DNA from: CAMLOF01 sp966692625
Lineage (GTDB): Bacteria; Pseudomonadota; Gammaproteobacteria; Burkholderiales; Burkholderiaceae_C
Direction of reading: 5' to 3'
DNA: 5,791 nucleotides
NCBI GenBank assembly: GCA_966692625.1
Contig: CBKZAG010000213.1
Span: forward strand, 1 to 5,791
Positions 1-5,559 of the stretch are shown in pieces; positions within the stretch are counted from its first letter, which is position 1, and each line of letters opens with the position of its first letter. A model generated the notes under the pieces. It did not search any database. It was not told the origin of the DNA and saw nothing but the letters and a program-made list of their open reading frames with translations. The translations under genes and the position numbers were made by a program.

Positions 1-204
1 CACCTCGGCCAGCACGGCGGTGTCAGGGTCTTGCGGCTGGTCGATCACGCATTGCGAACCCACGGGCGCCTTCACGCCGCGCGCCTCCAGCACCAGGCCG
101 GCCAGGCGGGTGAGTTTGCCGCTGCTTTCCAGGGGGGTGTGCTGGCTGGCCGCCTGGCGGCTCACAGCCAGGAATTGTTCCCAGCGTTTTGGTGAGTCAG
201 ACAT
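1..204 (-). CDS. fliI: FliI, flagellar export ATPase (N-terminal 68 residues, runs off left edge)
   Basis: FliI is the cytoplasmic ATPase of the flagellar type III export apparatus and is related to the F1 beta subunit. Only the N-terminal domain is here, beginning MSDSPKRWEQFLAV. The segment from about residue 29, GKLTRLAGLVLEARGV, followed by APVGSQC, matches the start of the N-terminal beta-barrel in this family. The Walker motifs would lie beyond the window. The start ATG (204-202) overlaps the fliH stop by 8 nt (ATGTCTGA), and a G-rich stretch just upstream could serve as ribosome binding site, so translation is probably coupled to fliH. Identification rests on this N-terminal signature plus its position after fliF-fliG-fliH. 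The frame is open to the window edge. Confidence 0.93.
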   Translation of the reverse strand, partial: MSDSPKRWEQFLAVSRQAASQHTPLESSGKLTRLAGLVLEARGVKAPVGSQCVIDQPQDPDTAVLAEV

Positions 205-904
205 CGGCCTGCCCCCCAGGTGTCCAAGGGCGGTCCAGCCCCAGGTTGGCCACCGCGCGTGCCCAGCGTCGCTCCACGGTACCGTCTACCGCACCCTGTA
301 CGCTCTCCACCACGCAGCCGCCGGGCGTGAGGGTCACGTCGGGCACCACGCGCACGTTTTGCGCTTCCAGAGCAGGGCCCATGTCAGCCTGAACCAGCGC
401 CAGGTCGCTCGGGTGCAGGCGCAATGTCGCGGGCATGTTGTCTTCCACCGCCAGCGCAAGCGCTTCCTGCACCACGGGCCGGATGGCATCCAACGGTTGG
501 CTCAACTCGCGGCGCAGGATCTGGCGTGCCAGGTCGCAGGCCAGTTCCAGCATCTGTGCTGACAGGGCATCTTCCAGCCGGCCCAGTTCGGCCTGGGTGT
601 TCTTGAACAGCAGGGCAAGGCGCTGTGCCTCGTCGCGGGCCTGCTGTTTCAGTGGTGCAGTCAGCGCATCCTGGGTTTCCTTGGTGCCCGCTTGCCGACC
701 ATGTTCAAAGCCTTCCGCATAGGCTTGCTGGCGCAGTTCATCAAGGTGTTCAGGCGGGGCTGCGGGGGGAGCCTCCGGCGCGGGTTCTGCTGCTGGCTTG
801 GCCTCGGCGTCCATGGCGTCGAACTGCCAGGCAGAAACCTGCTGCACCTCCTCCCGGGGGATGAAGCGCTGGTAGGGGTTGCTCTTGTTAGACGAAGGCG
901 TCAT
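197..904 (-). CDS. fliH: FliH, flagellar export ATPase regulator
   Basis: FliH binds FliI, restrains its ATPase activity and docks it at the export gate and C ring. The 235-residue product has the family layout. An N-terminal segment carries RFIP (residues 13-16) and a Trp at 26. An Ala/Pro-rich linker spans about 35-51. An AxxxGxxxGxxxG helix runs from 61 to 73, the glycine-repeat segment typical of FliH. A long helical region follows, and a C-terminal domain contains GGCVVES (195-201) and VERRW (210-214). I chose the ATG at 904 because GGAGG lies 5 nt upstream of it. A GTG four codons earlier (916) has no well-placed ribosome binding site. The gene overlaps the fliG end by 17 nt and the fliI start by 8 nt, consistent with one operon and coupled translation. 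Confidence 0.95.
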   Translation of the reverse strand: MTPSSNKSNPYQRFIPREEVQQVSAWQFDAMDAEAKPAAEPAPEAPPAAPPEHLDELRQQAYAEGFEHGRQAGTKETQDALTAPLKQQARDEAQRLALLFKNTQAELGRLEDALSAQMLELACDLARQILRRELSQPLDAIRPVVQEALALAVEDNMPATLRLHPSDLALVQADMGPALEAQNVRVVPDVTLTPGGCVVESVQGAVDGTVERRWARAVANLGLDRPWTPGGQADV

Positions 905-1886
905 CTCCGCCTCCACCCAGAACGATCTGTCCTTCGTCGGACAGACGGCGCACGATCTTCAGGATGTCTTTCTGCTGCGCCTCGACCTCGGACAGGCGCA
1001 CCGGGCCGCGGGACTCCAGGTCTTCCCGCAGGGCTTCGGCTGCCCGGCTGGACATGTTGGTGAGGATCTTCTCGCGCAGTTCGGCGCTGGCGCCCTTGAG
1101 GGCAATGACCAGTGCGTCCGACGCCACTTCCTTGAGCACCATCTGGATCGCCTTGTTGTCCAGCTTGAGGAGGTCCTCGAACGTGAACATCTTGTCCATG
1201 ATGCGCTGCGCCAGGTCGGGGTCGTTCTCGCGGATGGAGTCGACCACGCTGGTCTCCAGGCTCGTGCCCAGCAGGTTGATGATCTCGGCAGCCGTCTGCA
1301 CGCCACCCAGGGAGCTTTTGCGGATCTTGTCGCCACCAGCCAGCACCTGGTAGAGGGCCTCGTTCAGGTCTTTGAGTGCGGTAGGCTGGATGCCTTCCAG
1401 CGTGGCGATGCGCAGCATCACCTCGTTGCGGGTGCGTTCGGTGAACTGCTTGAGGATGCTGGCGGAGTGGTCCTGGTCGAGGTGGACGAGGATGGCGGCC
1501 AGGATCTGCGGGTGCTCGTTGCGCAGCAGTTCCGCCACCGAGTTCGGGTCCATCCACTTCAGGCTTTCGATGCCGGAGACGTCCCCGCCCTGCAGGATGC
1601 GGTCGATCAGCAGCGAAGCCTTGTCTTCACCGAGGGCACGGCGCAGCACCGCGCGCACGTAGTTGTCGGTGTCAGAGACCAGCAGGCTCTGGGACGCCGC
1701 CTCACTGGTGAAGCGCACCAGCACATCGTCCACTTTCTCTTTGGAGACGGCCCGCATGCGCGCAATGGTTTCGCCCAGGCGTTGGACTTCCTTGGGCGAG
1801 AGGTGCTTGAAGACCTCTGCCGCTTCCTCTTCACCCAGCGACATCAAAAAGATGGCTGCATCCTGTACGCCGTCGTTATCACTCAT
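888..1886 (-). CDS. fliG: FliG, flagellar motor switch/rotor protein
   Basis: FliG sits on the cytoplasmic face of the MS ring and exchanges force with the stator, giving torque and direction switching. The protein is 332 residues, close to the 331 of E. coli. The EHPQ motif lies at 124-127, a Gly-Gly linker at 194-195, and MFTF at 233-236, corresponding to the family MFXF motif. The torque helix keeps the key charges at the positions numbered in E. coli: K264, R281, E288, D289 and R297. Position 288 is Glu where E. coli has Asp, which preserves the charge. The start lies 19 nt after the fliF stop, and an AGAGGTG-like sequence precedes it. The 3' end overlaps fliH. Nothing suggests truncation. 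Confidence 0.98.
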   Translation of the reverse strand: MSDNDGVQDAAIFLMSLGEEEAAEVFKHLSPKEVQRLGETIARMRAVSKEKVDDVLVRFTSEAASQSLLVSDTDNYVRAVLRRALGEDKASLLIDRILQGGDVSGIESLKWMDPNSVAELLRNEHPQILAAILVHLDQDHSASILKQFTERTRNEVMLRIATLEGIQPTALKDLNEALYQVLAGGDKIRKSSLGGVQTAAEIINLLGTSLETSVVDSIRENDPDLAQRIMDKMFTFEDLLKLDNKAIQMVLKEVASDALVIALKGASAELREKILTNMSSRAAEALREDLESRGPVRLSEVEAQQKDILKIVRRLSDEGQIVLGGGGDDAFV

Positions 1887-1905
1887 GCCTGTTCACCTCT
1901 TGGGC

Positions 1906-3606
1906 TCAGGTGGCCGCCTGAGAGCCTTCCCCGTTGACCCAGCCCTTGATGATGTTCGCCACGGCGACCGGGTTCTCTCTGGCCAGCCGCTTGGCGTCTT
2001 CCAACCGCAATATTTCGGCAGAGGCCTCATTTTGCACCGGTGTGGGCAGGCCGGGGCGTTGAGGCTGGTCGTCCACAATGGCGTCAAGCTGCGCCAGCTC
2101 GGGTTTTGAACCCTGGGCAGGCGCGCGCATCAGCTTCAGCGTCGGGCGCACCATGCCGAGGAAGAGGATCAAGCCGAGCAGGAGCATGCCAGCGGGCCAG
2201 GCCAGGCTGCGGGCCAGGTCCTGGGTGTCGGGTTGCTTCCACCACGGCTGTTCGGTCACATCGCTGCTGGCCTTGGTGAACGCCGTGTTCATCACGTTGA
2301 CCGAGTCGCCACGGTTGGAATTGAACCCGATGGCTTCGCGCACGAGTGCGTTGATCTGTTCCATCTGCTCGGCTGGCAGCGGTTCGGTGGTGGGCTGGCC
2401 GCGCCGGTCGGTGCCGGCCTTGTGGTTCAGCACGACGGCGGCAGTCAACCTGCGGATGGTGCCCGTGGCGTTGCGGGTGACCATCACGGTCTTGTCCACC
2501 TCGTAGTTGATGACCTGTTCGCGGCGCCGGTTGGCGTCGGTGCTGCCGTTCTGCACGTTGGCGCCGGGCACCACGCCTACCGGGGCAGGTTGCCCATTGA
2601 CGGGGGCTGTGGTGGCGCCGGGTGCCTGGTTGGCCACGGCACCGGGCACGCCGGGGGCGGTCTGGCCCACGGCACTGCCTGCTTCGACCAATTGCTGGCT
2701 GCGCACGGTGCTGGGCTCGCCGTTCTGGTTGGGACGGTGCTGTTCGCTGGTCTGCTCGGTCTGCGAGAAATCCACATCGGCAGTGACCTGGGCGCGCACG
2801 TTGTCGCGGCCCAGCACAGGCTCCAGCAGGTCGATGATGCGCTGGGTGTACATCTTCTCCAGCATGCGCGTGTATTCGATCTGCTTGGAGTCGGGGCCGC
2901 CGGCTTCGCCATCTGCCGTCTGGGACAGCAGGTTGCCGTTCTGGTCAACCACGCTCACAGCCTTGGGGTTGAGTTCGGGCACGCTGCTGGCCACCAGGTG
3001 CACGATGCCCGCGATTTGCGTGCGGTCAAGCGTGCGGCCGGGGTAGAGGGTGAGCAGAACGCTGGCGGAGGGCTTTTGCTGCTCGCGGAAGAAGCCGTTC
3101 TGGTTGGGCAGGGCCAGATGCACGCGGGCATCGGACACGGAACTCAGGGCCGTGATGGAGCGAATCAGCTCGCCTTCGAGCCCGCGCTGGAAGGTCAACC
3201 GTTCCTGGAACTGGGTCATGCCCAGGCGAGTCGTGTCCAGCAGCTCAAAGCCCACAGTGGAGCCGCGTGGCAAGCCTTGCGATGCCAGGCGAAGCCGCGT
3301 GTCGTGCACCTTGTCTGCAGGTACCAGGATGGCGCTGCCTCCGTCTGCATGCTTGTAGGGAATGTTCAACTGTGACAGCTGAGCCAGAACAGCACCGCCG
3401 TCCTTGTCAGACAGGTTGGCATAAAGCACCCGGTAGTCCGGCCGGTTGGCCATATAGAAGCCTGCTGCCAGCACACCCACCATGGCCAACGCGCCCAGGC
3501 CCAGCATCACCTTGCGTGCCCCGCTCAAACGCGAAAAACCAGCCGTCAGCGGGTTGGACGGCGTGGCGGGCAGGGTGTTATCGATCTCGGCGACGGCGGT
3601 GTTCAT
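1906..3606 (-). CDS. fliF: FliF, flagellar MS-ring protein
   Basis: FliF forms the inner-membrane MS ring on which the motor and export gate are built. The 566-residue product has two membrane helices, at about 32-52 and 468-487, flanking the periplasmic part. Ring-building motifs follow in order: RBM1 (about 55-118), RBM2 (about 125-220, with LALPNQNGFF) and RBM3 (about 240-445, with GRDNVRAQV). RBM3 is split by a Pro/Gly/Ala/Asn-rich low-complexity stretch at about 306-357, in the place of the variable loop in this family. The cytoplasmic tail ends in a helix-rich segment (about 528-560) that matches the FliG-binding tail, including NIIKGWVN. The ATG at 3606 has no clear Shine-Dalgarno sequence. 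It is the first gene of the fliFGHI operon and is divergent from fliE. Confidence 0.98.
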   Translation of the reverse strand: MNTAVAEIDNTLPATPSNPLTAGFSRLSGARKVMLGLGALAMVGVLAAGFYMANRPDYRVLYANLSDKDGGAVLAQLSQLNIPYKHADGGSAILVPADKVHDTRLRLASQGLPRGSTVGFELLDTTRLGMTQFQERLTFQRGLEGELIRSITALSSVSDARVHLALPNQNGFFREQQKPSASVLLTLYPGRTLDRTQIAGIVHLVASSVPELNPKAVSVVDQNGNLLSQTADGEAGGPDSKQIEYTRMLEKMYTQRIIDLLEPVLGRDNVRAQVTADVDFSQTEQTSEQHRPNQNGEPSTVRSQQLVEAGSAVGQTAPGVPGAVANQAPGATTAPVNGQPAPVGVVPGANVQNGSTDANRRREQVINYEVDKTVMVTRNATGTIRRLTAAVVLNHKAGTDRRGQPTTEPLPAEQMEQINALVREAIGFNSNRGDSVNVMNTAFTKASSDVTEQPWWKQPDTQDLARSLAWPAGMLLLGLILFLGMVRPTLKLMRAPAQGSKPELAQLDAIVDDQPQRPGLPTPVQNEASAEILRLEDAKRLARENPVAVANIIKGWVNGEGSQAAT

Positions 3607-3631
3607 GTTCTGGTGTCGAGGTGTGCCGGTG

Positions 3632-3648
3632 CCGGGCGCCTTGCCCGG
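3632..3648 (-). other. GC-rich hairpin in the presumed fliF leader
   Basis: CCGGGC (3632-3637) and GCCCGG (3643-3648) form a perfect 6-bp stem with a 5-nt loop. On the minus strand it would sit about 25 nt upstream of the fliF ATG if transcription starts further upstream. It lacks a T tract, so it does not look like a terminator. A role in mRNA stability or translation is possible but unproven. Confidence 0.4.
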
Positions 3649-3663
3649 TCCTTGTCTGGAAGG

Positions 3664-3691
3664 ATTATGAGAGCCAGATGACCGGGCTAAA
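3664..3691 (-). promoter_or_regulatory. Candidate sigma-70-type promoter for fliF
   Basis: On the minus strand CATAAT (3664-3669) is one base from TATAAT. TTTAGC (3686-3691) is a poor -35 box (3 of 6) at a 16-nt spacing. It lies between the hairpin terminator at 3694-3719 and the fliF start, so transcripts from it would not pass the terminator. No sigma-28 or convincing sigma-54 site was seen here. This is a weak call resting mainly on the -10 hexamer. In beta-proteobacteria such class II operons are often activated by FlhDC, but I did not recognise a binding site. Confidence 0.25.
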
Positions 3692-3693
3692 GC

Positions 3694-3719
3694 AAAAAAA
3701 GGCCGGTCTTAGGGCCTTT
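3694..3719 (-). terminator. Rho-independent-type terminator between fliE and fliF
   Basis: AAAGGCC (3698-3704) pairs perfectly with GGCCTTT (3713-3719) around an 8-nt loop. Read on the minus strand, the hairpin ends in seven consecutive T (the A run at 3694-3700), giving a standard intrinsic terminator shape. On the plus strand the stem is followed by a looser T-rich stretch, so it could also work in that direction. It would stop leftward transcripts arriving from the fliS-fliT side, antisense to fliE, before they enter fliF. Confidence 0.65.
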
Positions 3720-3727
3720 GTTTGCGT

Positions 3728-3754
3728 TTAAGTTTGTGGGGCTGCACCCGTAGG
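3728..3754 (+). promoter_or_regulatory. Weak sigma-28-like promoter candidate for fliE
   Basis: TTAAGTTT (3728-3735) matches the sigma-28 -35 consensus TAAAGTTT at 7 of 8 bases. At the correct 11-nt spacing follows CCCGTAGG (3747-3754), which keeps only the CCG core of GCCGATAA. Its distance to the fliE start (about 40 nt) is plausible. The -10 is poor, so fliE may instead use another promoter that I cannot see. Confidence 0.25.
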
Positions 3755-3793
3755 ATTGCGCCATCTGAAAGTCTTGCTCCGAGGAGCCGTGCC

Positions 3794-4108
3794 ATGGACC
3801 TGCGCCTGACCCCACTGAACACTGCCAACGTCACCGCCATGCGGCAGCCCAAAGCCACGGGCGGGAGTGCCACGGGCGGGGTTCAAGAGGGGTTTGGTGC
3901 AGCTTTCAAGACCGCGCTGCAAAACGTGAGTGCGGCGCAGAACAAGTCGTCGGAGTTGCAGACCCAGGTGCAACTGGGCAACCCTAACGTCAGCCTTGAA
4001 GAAACGATGCTGGCAATGCAGAAGGCTCAGATCGGCTTTCAGGCCGCTCTGCATGTGCGCAACCGCATGATGCAAGCGTATACCGACGTGATGAACATGC
4101 AGGTCTGA
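3794..4108 (+). CDS. fliE: FliE, flagellar hook-basal body (MS ring-rod) protein
   Basis: FliE joins the MS ring to the proximal rod and is needed early for export. The 104-residue product starts MDLRLTPLN. It has a short Gly/Ala-rich N-terminal stretch followed by the conserved C-terminal half: VSLEETMLAMQKAQIGFQAA (66-85), then a helix ending NRMMQAYTDVMNM. It has no signal peptide, as expected for a type III export substrate. The ATG at 3794 is preceded by GAGGAG (3781-3786) with 7-nt spacing. An upstream in-frame ATG at 3722 would add 24 residues unlike the family and is rejected. The gene diverges from fliF and converges on the downstream fliT-like gene, with only 27 nt between the two stops. 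Confidence 0.97.
   Translation: MDLRLTPLNTANVTAMRQPKATGGSATGGVQEGFGAAFKTALQNVSAAQNKSSELQTQVQLGNPNVSLEETMLAMQKAQIGFQAALHVRNRMMQAYTDVMNMQV
3854..3880 (+). repeat. Short direct repeat inside fliE
   Basis: The 12-mer GCCACGGGCGGG occurs twice (3854-3865 and 3869-3880) with a 15-nt period. It encodes the ATGGSATGG stretch at fliE residues 21-29. It lies in the poorly conserved N-terminal part and is probably a small slippage duplication without functional meaning. Confidence 0.7.
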
Positions 4109-4135
4109 CCGGGCTGCCGCCTGCGTTGGTATGCG

Positions 4136-4435
4136 TCAGTGCAGCTGCGCTGGGCGCTGCACCTGCATCATCTGTCCCAGATCGTCAATCCAGGGCTCGG
4201 CCAGTTCACGGATCTGCGCATCGTGGCGCAGGATGGTCATCATGATGCGATGCTTCTCGGCCCGCTCTTCGGCCGTCAGATCCATGGCGCCAGAACGCTC
4301 GCGCAGCTGTTCGATCAGCACGGCACACGCCCCTTCCAGACGAACCACTTCATCCCAGTCGTCGGCCTCTGCGGCCTGGAGCATCTGGGAGCTGGTGTTT
4401 TCGATGGCCTGGTAGTAGTCCAGCAGCGTCAGCAT
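4136..4435 (-). CDS. FliT-like flagellar chaperone, copy 1
   Basis: This 99-residue, probably all-helical cytoplasmic protein belongs to the FliT family. FliT escorts the filament-cap protein FliD to the export machinery, and in Salmonella it also inhibits FlhDC. Visible conserved positions are YQAIENTS (8-15), MLQAA (18-22), W27, RLEG (32-35), C37, RIM (63-65), ILRH (68-71), AQIR (73-76) and PW (81-82). The start at 4435 is preceded by AAGGA at 7 nt. A longer reading from 4486 would begin upstream of the sigma-28 -10 box and is therefore unlikely. The protein is about 44% identical by hand alignment to the copy at 4520-4822, so the two are tandem paralogues. Which copy serves FliD cannot be told from sequence. 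Confidence 0.87.
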   Translation of the reverse strand: MLTLLDYYQAIENTSSQMLQAAEADDWDEVVRLEGACAVLIEQLRERSGAMDLTAEERAEKHRIMMTILRHDAQIRELAEPWIDDLGQMMQVQRPAQLH

Positions 4436-4476
4436 GATGCGTTCCTTGCTCAATGTCTTCGTGTTTCCTGAAGTTC

Positions 4477-4503
4477 TTATCGGCACAGTATGCGGGAACT
4501 TGA
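4477..4503 (-). promoter_or_regulatory. Sigma-28 (FliA) promoter for fliT-like copy 1
   Basis: On the minus strand TCAAGTTC, 11 nt, then GCCGATAA. The -10 (4477-4484) is a perfect match to the sigma-28 consensus and the -35 (4496-4503) matches TAAAGTTT at 6 of 8. The spacing is exact. The site lies in the 84-nt gap between the two fliT-like genes and ends 41 nt before the copy 1 ATG. It places this gene in the late, FliA-dependent class. Confidence 0.88.
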
Positions 4504-4519
4504 CCAGGATGTGAAGGAT

Positions 4520-4822
4520 TCAGTGACGTATGGCGTTTGGACCTGTACCGAGCAGGTGGCTGAGGTCTGCCAGCCAGGGGTCAGACAGGGAGCGGATCTG
4601 GGCTTCGTGACGCAGGATGGCCAGCATGATGCGCTGCTTGCTGGCTTTTTCGGTAGGGGAGAGTGTGGCCGAACGGGCCAGATCGCGGGCGCGCTGTACC
4701 TGGTCGCCGCAAACGCCCTCCAGCCGGGTGACTTCTTGCCAGTTGCCCTGGCGCGCGGCCTGCAGCATGCGCTCGCTGGTGCGCTCGATGGTTTGGTACT
4801 GGGCCAGCAGGGAGGTGGTCAT
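4520..4822 (-). CDS. FliT-like flagellar chaperone, copy 2
   Basis: This is a 100-residue FliT-family protein with the same landmarks as its neighbour: YQTIERTS (9-16), MLQAA (19-23), W28, RLEG (33-36), C38, RIM (65-67), ILRH (69-72), AQIR (74-77) and PW (82-83). The hand alignment gives 44 identities over 99 positions with copy 1, and the tail differs (GTGPNAIRH). By family it should bind an export substrate, classically FliD, in the cytoplasm. The ATG at 4822 has no recognisable Shine-Dalgarno sequence (the upstream bases read ACCGCACACCC), and no alternative in-frame start lies nearby. The gene has its own FliA promoter and is 148 nt downstream of fliS. Confidence 0.87.
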   Translation of the reverse strand: MTTSLLAQYQTIERTSERMLQAARQGNWQEVTRLEGVCGDQVQRARDLARSATLSPTEKASKQRIMLAILRHEAQIRSLSDPWLADLSHLLGTGPNAIRH

Positions 4823-4855
4823 GGGTGTGCGGTGCGTTCGTTGTTCTTGTGATTG

Positions 4856-4882
4856 TTATCGGCCATGCGGCCGGTGTGTTGA
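4856..4882 (-). promoter_or_regulatory. Sigma-28 (FliA) promoter for fliT-like copy 2
   Basis: On the minus strand TCAA (4879-4882), 15 nt, then a perfect GCCGATAA (4856-4863). The -35 core differs from TAAA by one base and is the same variant as at the copy 1 promoter. Outside the four-base core, this -35 region (TCAACACA) is a poorer match than copy 1. The box ends 33 nt before the ATG at 4822. Confidence 0.85.
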
Positions 4883-4970
4883 GGCCCGCTAGCCCCGGAA
4901 GAACTGGGTTCTCAGGGTGGTATTCACCGTTTAAAACCCTGTGGCTGGACACCCGCGCCCATGCCCGCAA

Positions 4971-5396
4971 TCAGCCAGCGTTGCCCCCGCCTGGCGTACC
5001 GGTCGGGTCCTGGCGGATTTGCGCCCATGCCTCGGCAATCGGCTTGATCATGCCTATGACTTCCTGGACCTTGTCTGGGTCGTTCTTCAGGTTGGCCTGG
5101 GTCAAGGCCATGCCAGCGTAGTCGTAAACCGCTGCCAGGTTGGCGCTGATTTCGCCGCCACGCTCAAGGTCGAGGTTGGCGTACAGCCCCTCTTGCAGGA
5201 TGCGCAGGGCCTTGTTGATGTGGCTGACCTTGGAGGCAATGTCGCGCTGGGCCATGGCGCCGATGGCGGCGTTCAGGCTCTCAAGCAGCGATTCGTACAT
5301 CAGTGCGACAAGCTGGTGCTGGTCATGCCCGACAGCGCGGGTCTCTATACCGATGCTGCGGTAGGCGGACGCTGCGCGGCGGTTGCTGGGGGTCAT
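4971..5396 (-). CDS. fliS: FliS, flagellin export chaperone
   Basis: FliS is a small helical cytoplasmic chaperone that binds the C-terminal end of flagellin, prevents early polymerisation and delivers it to the export gate. The 141-residue product shows the family pattern. AYRSIGIETRA (11-21) is followed by a helix with LVALMYESLLESLNAAI (29-45). Then come GLYANLDLERGGEISANL (70-87), matching the family LD-x-E-x-GGEI-x-x-NL core, and VYDYAGMALTQANL (90-103). The C-terminal tail is Gly-rich. The ATG at 5396 has AGGAA upstream (5402-5406) at about 6 nt. The fliT-like genes follow on the same strand but with separate promoters. In enterobacteria fliD lies directly upstream, but here a different gene occupies that place. 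Confidence 0.95.
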   Translation of the reverse strand: MTPSNRRAASAYRSIGIETRAVGHDQHQLVALMYESLLESLNAAIGAMAQRDIASKVSHINKALRILQEGLYANLDLERGGEISANLAAVYDYAGMALTQANLKNDPDKVQEVIGMIKPIAEAWAQIRQDPTGTPGGGNAG

Positions 5397-5510
5397 GGGA
5401 ATTCCTAACTATCTGTTGCTGTATGCGATCACTCACCTGGAAGTTGTGATCAAGTACCTGGCCTGTGCTCCTTGCGTTGACAAGCAGTTTCAGCACACGG
5501 GTGAATCATT

Positions 5511-5524
5511 GCATATTTGGTGCC
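5511..5524 (-). promoter_or_regulatory. Sigma-54-like element upstream of fliS
   Basis: The minus strand reads CGGCAC, 5 nt, ATGCA, keeping the GG-N10-GC core with two differences from TGGCAC-N5-TTGCA. It would start transcription about 100 nt upstream of fliS. A competing weak sigma-28-like candidate on the same strand is TCAA (5477-5480), 15 nt, CCAGGTAC (5454-5461), whose -10 matches at only 4 of 8. Neither is convincing. The fliS promoter is therefore unresolved. Confidence 0.2.
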
Positions 5525-5551
5525 GGCTGGAAGCCCTCGACCCTCCAGCCG
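5524..5551 (-). terminator. Inverted repeat after the partial upstream gene, possible terminator
   Basis: CGGCTGGA (5524-5531) and TCCAGCCG (5544-5551) form a perfect 8-bp stem with a 12-nt loop. It starts 8 nt beyond the stop of the minus-strand gene ending at 5560, a usual place for a terminator. No T tract follows on either strand, so an intrinsic terminator is uncertain. Confidence 0.35.
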
Positions 5552-5559
5552 CTGGTGTC

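Noticed and set aside
905..916. Upstream GTG start for fliH
   Set aside because: It has no well-placed ribosome binding site. The ATG at 904 has GGAGG 5 nt upstream.
879..1937. 352-codon open frame on the plus strand opposite fliG
   Set aside because: It is a codon-bias shadow of fliG. Its translation, rich in QH, VD and LEH pieces, is typical of a reverse-strand artefact.
2233..3375. 380-codon open frame on the plus strand opposite fliF
   Set aside because: It is antisense to an unmistakable fliF. Its His/Gly/Val/Ala-rich translation has no family features. Long antisense frames are common in GC-rich genes with strong third-position bias.
3722..3793. Upstream ATG extension of fliE
   Set aside because: The extra 24 residues are unlike FliE, and GAGGAG directly precedes the ATG at 3794. 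The extension would also overlap the candidate promoter.
4913..4941. Inverted repeat CAGGGT/ACCCTG between fliS and the fliT-like gene as a terminator
   Set aside because: The stem is only 6 bp with a 17-nt loop and has no T tract. A competing small hairpin (GGTG/CACC) overlaps it, so it is not convincing.
4941..5408. 155-codon plus-strand frame over fliS
   Set aside because: It is antisense to fliS and has no ribosome binding site or recognisable domain.
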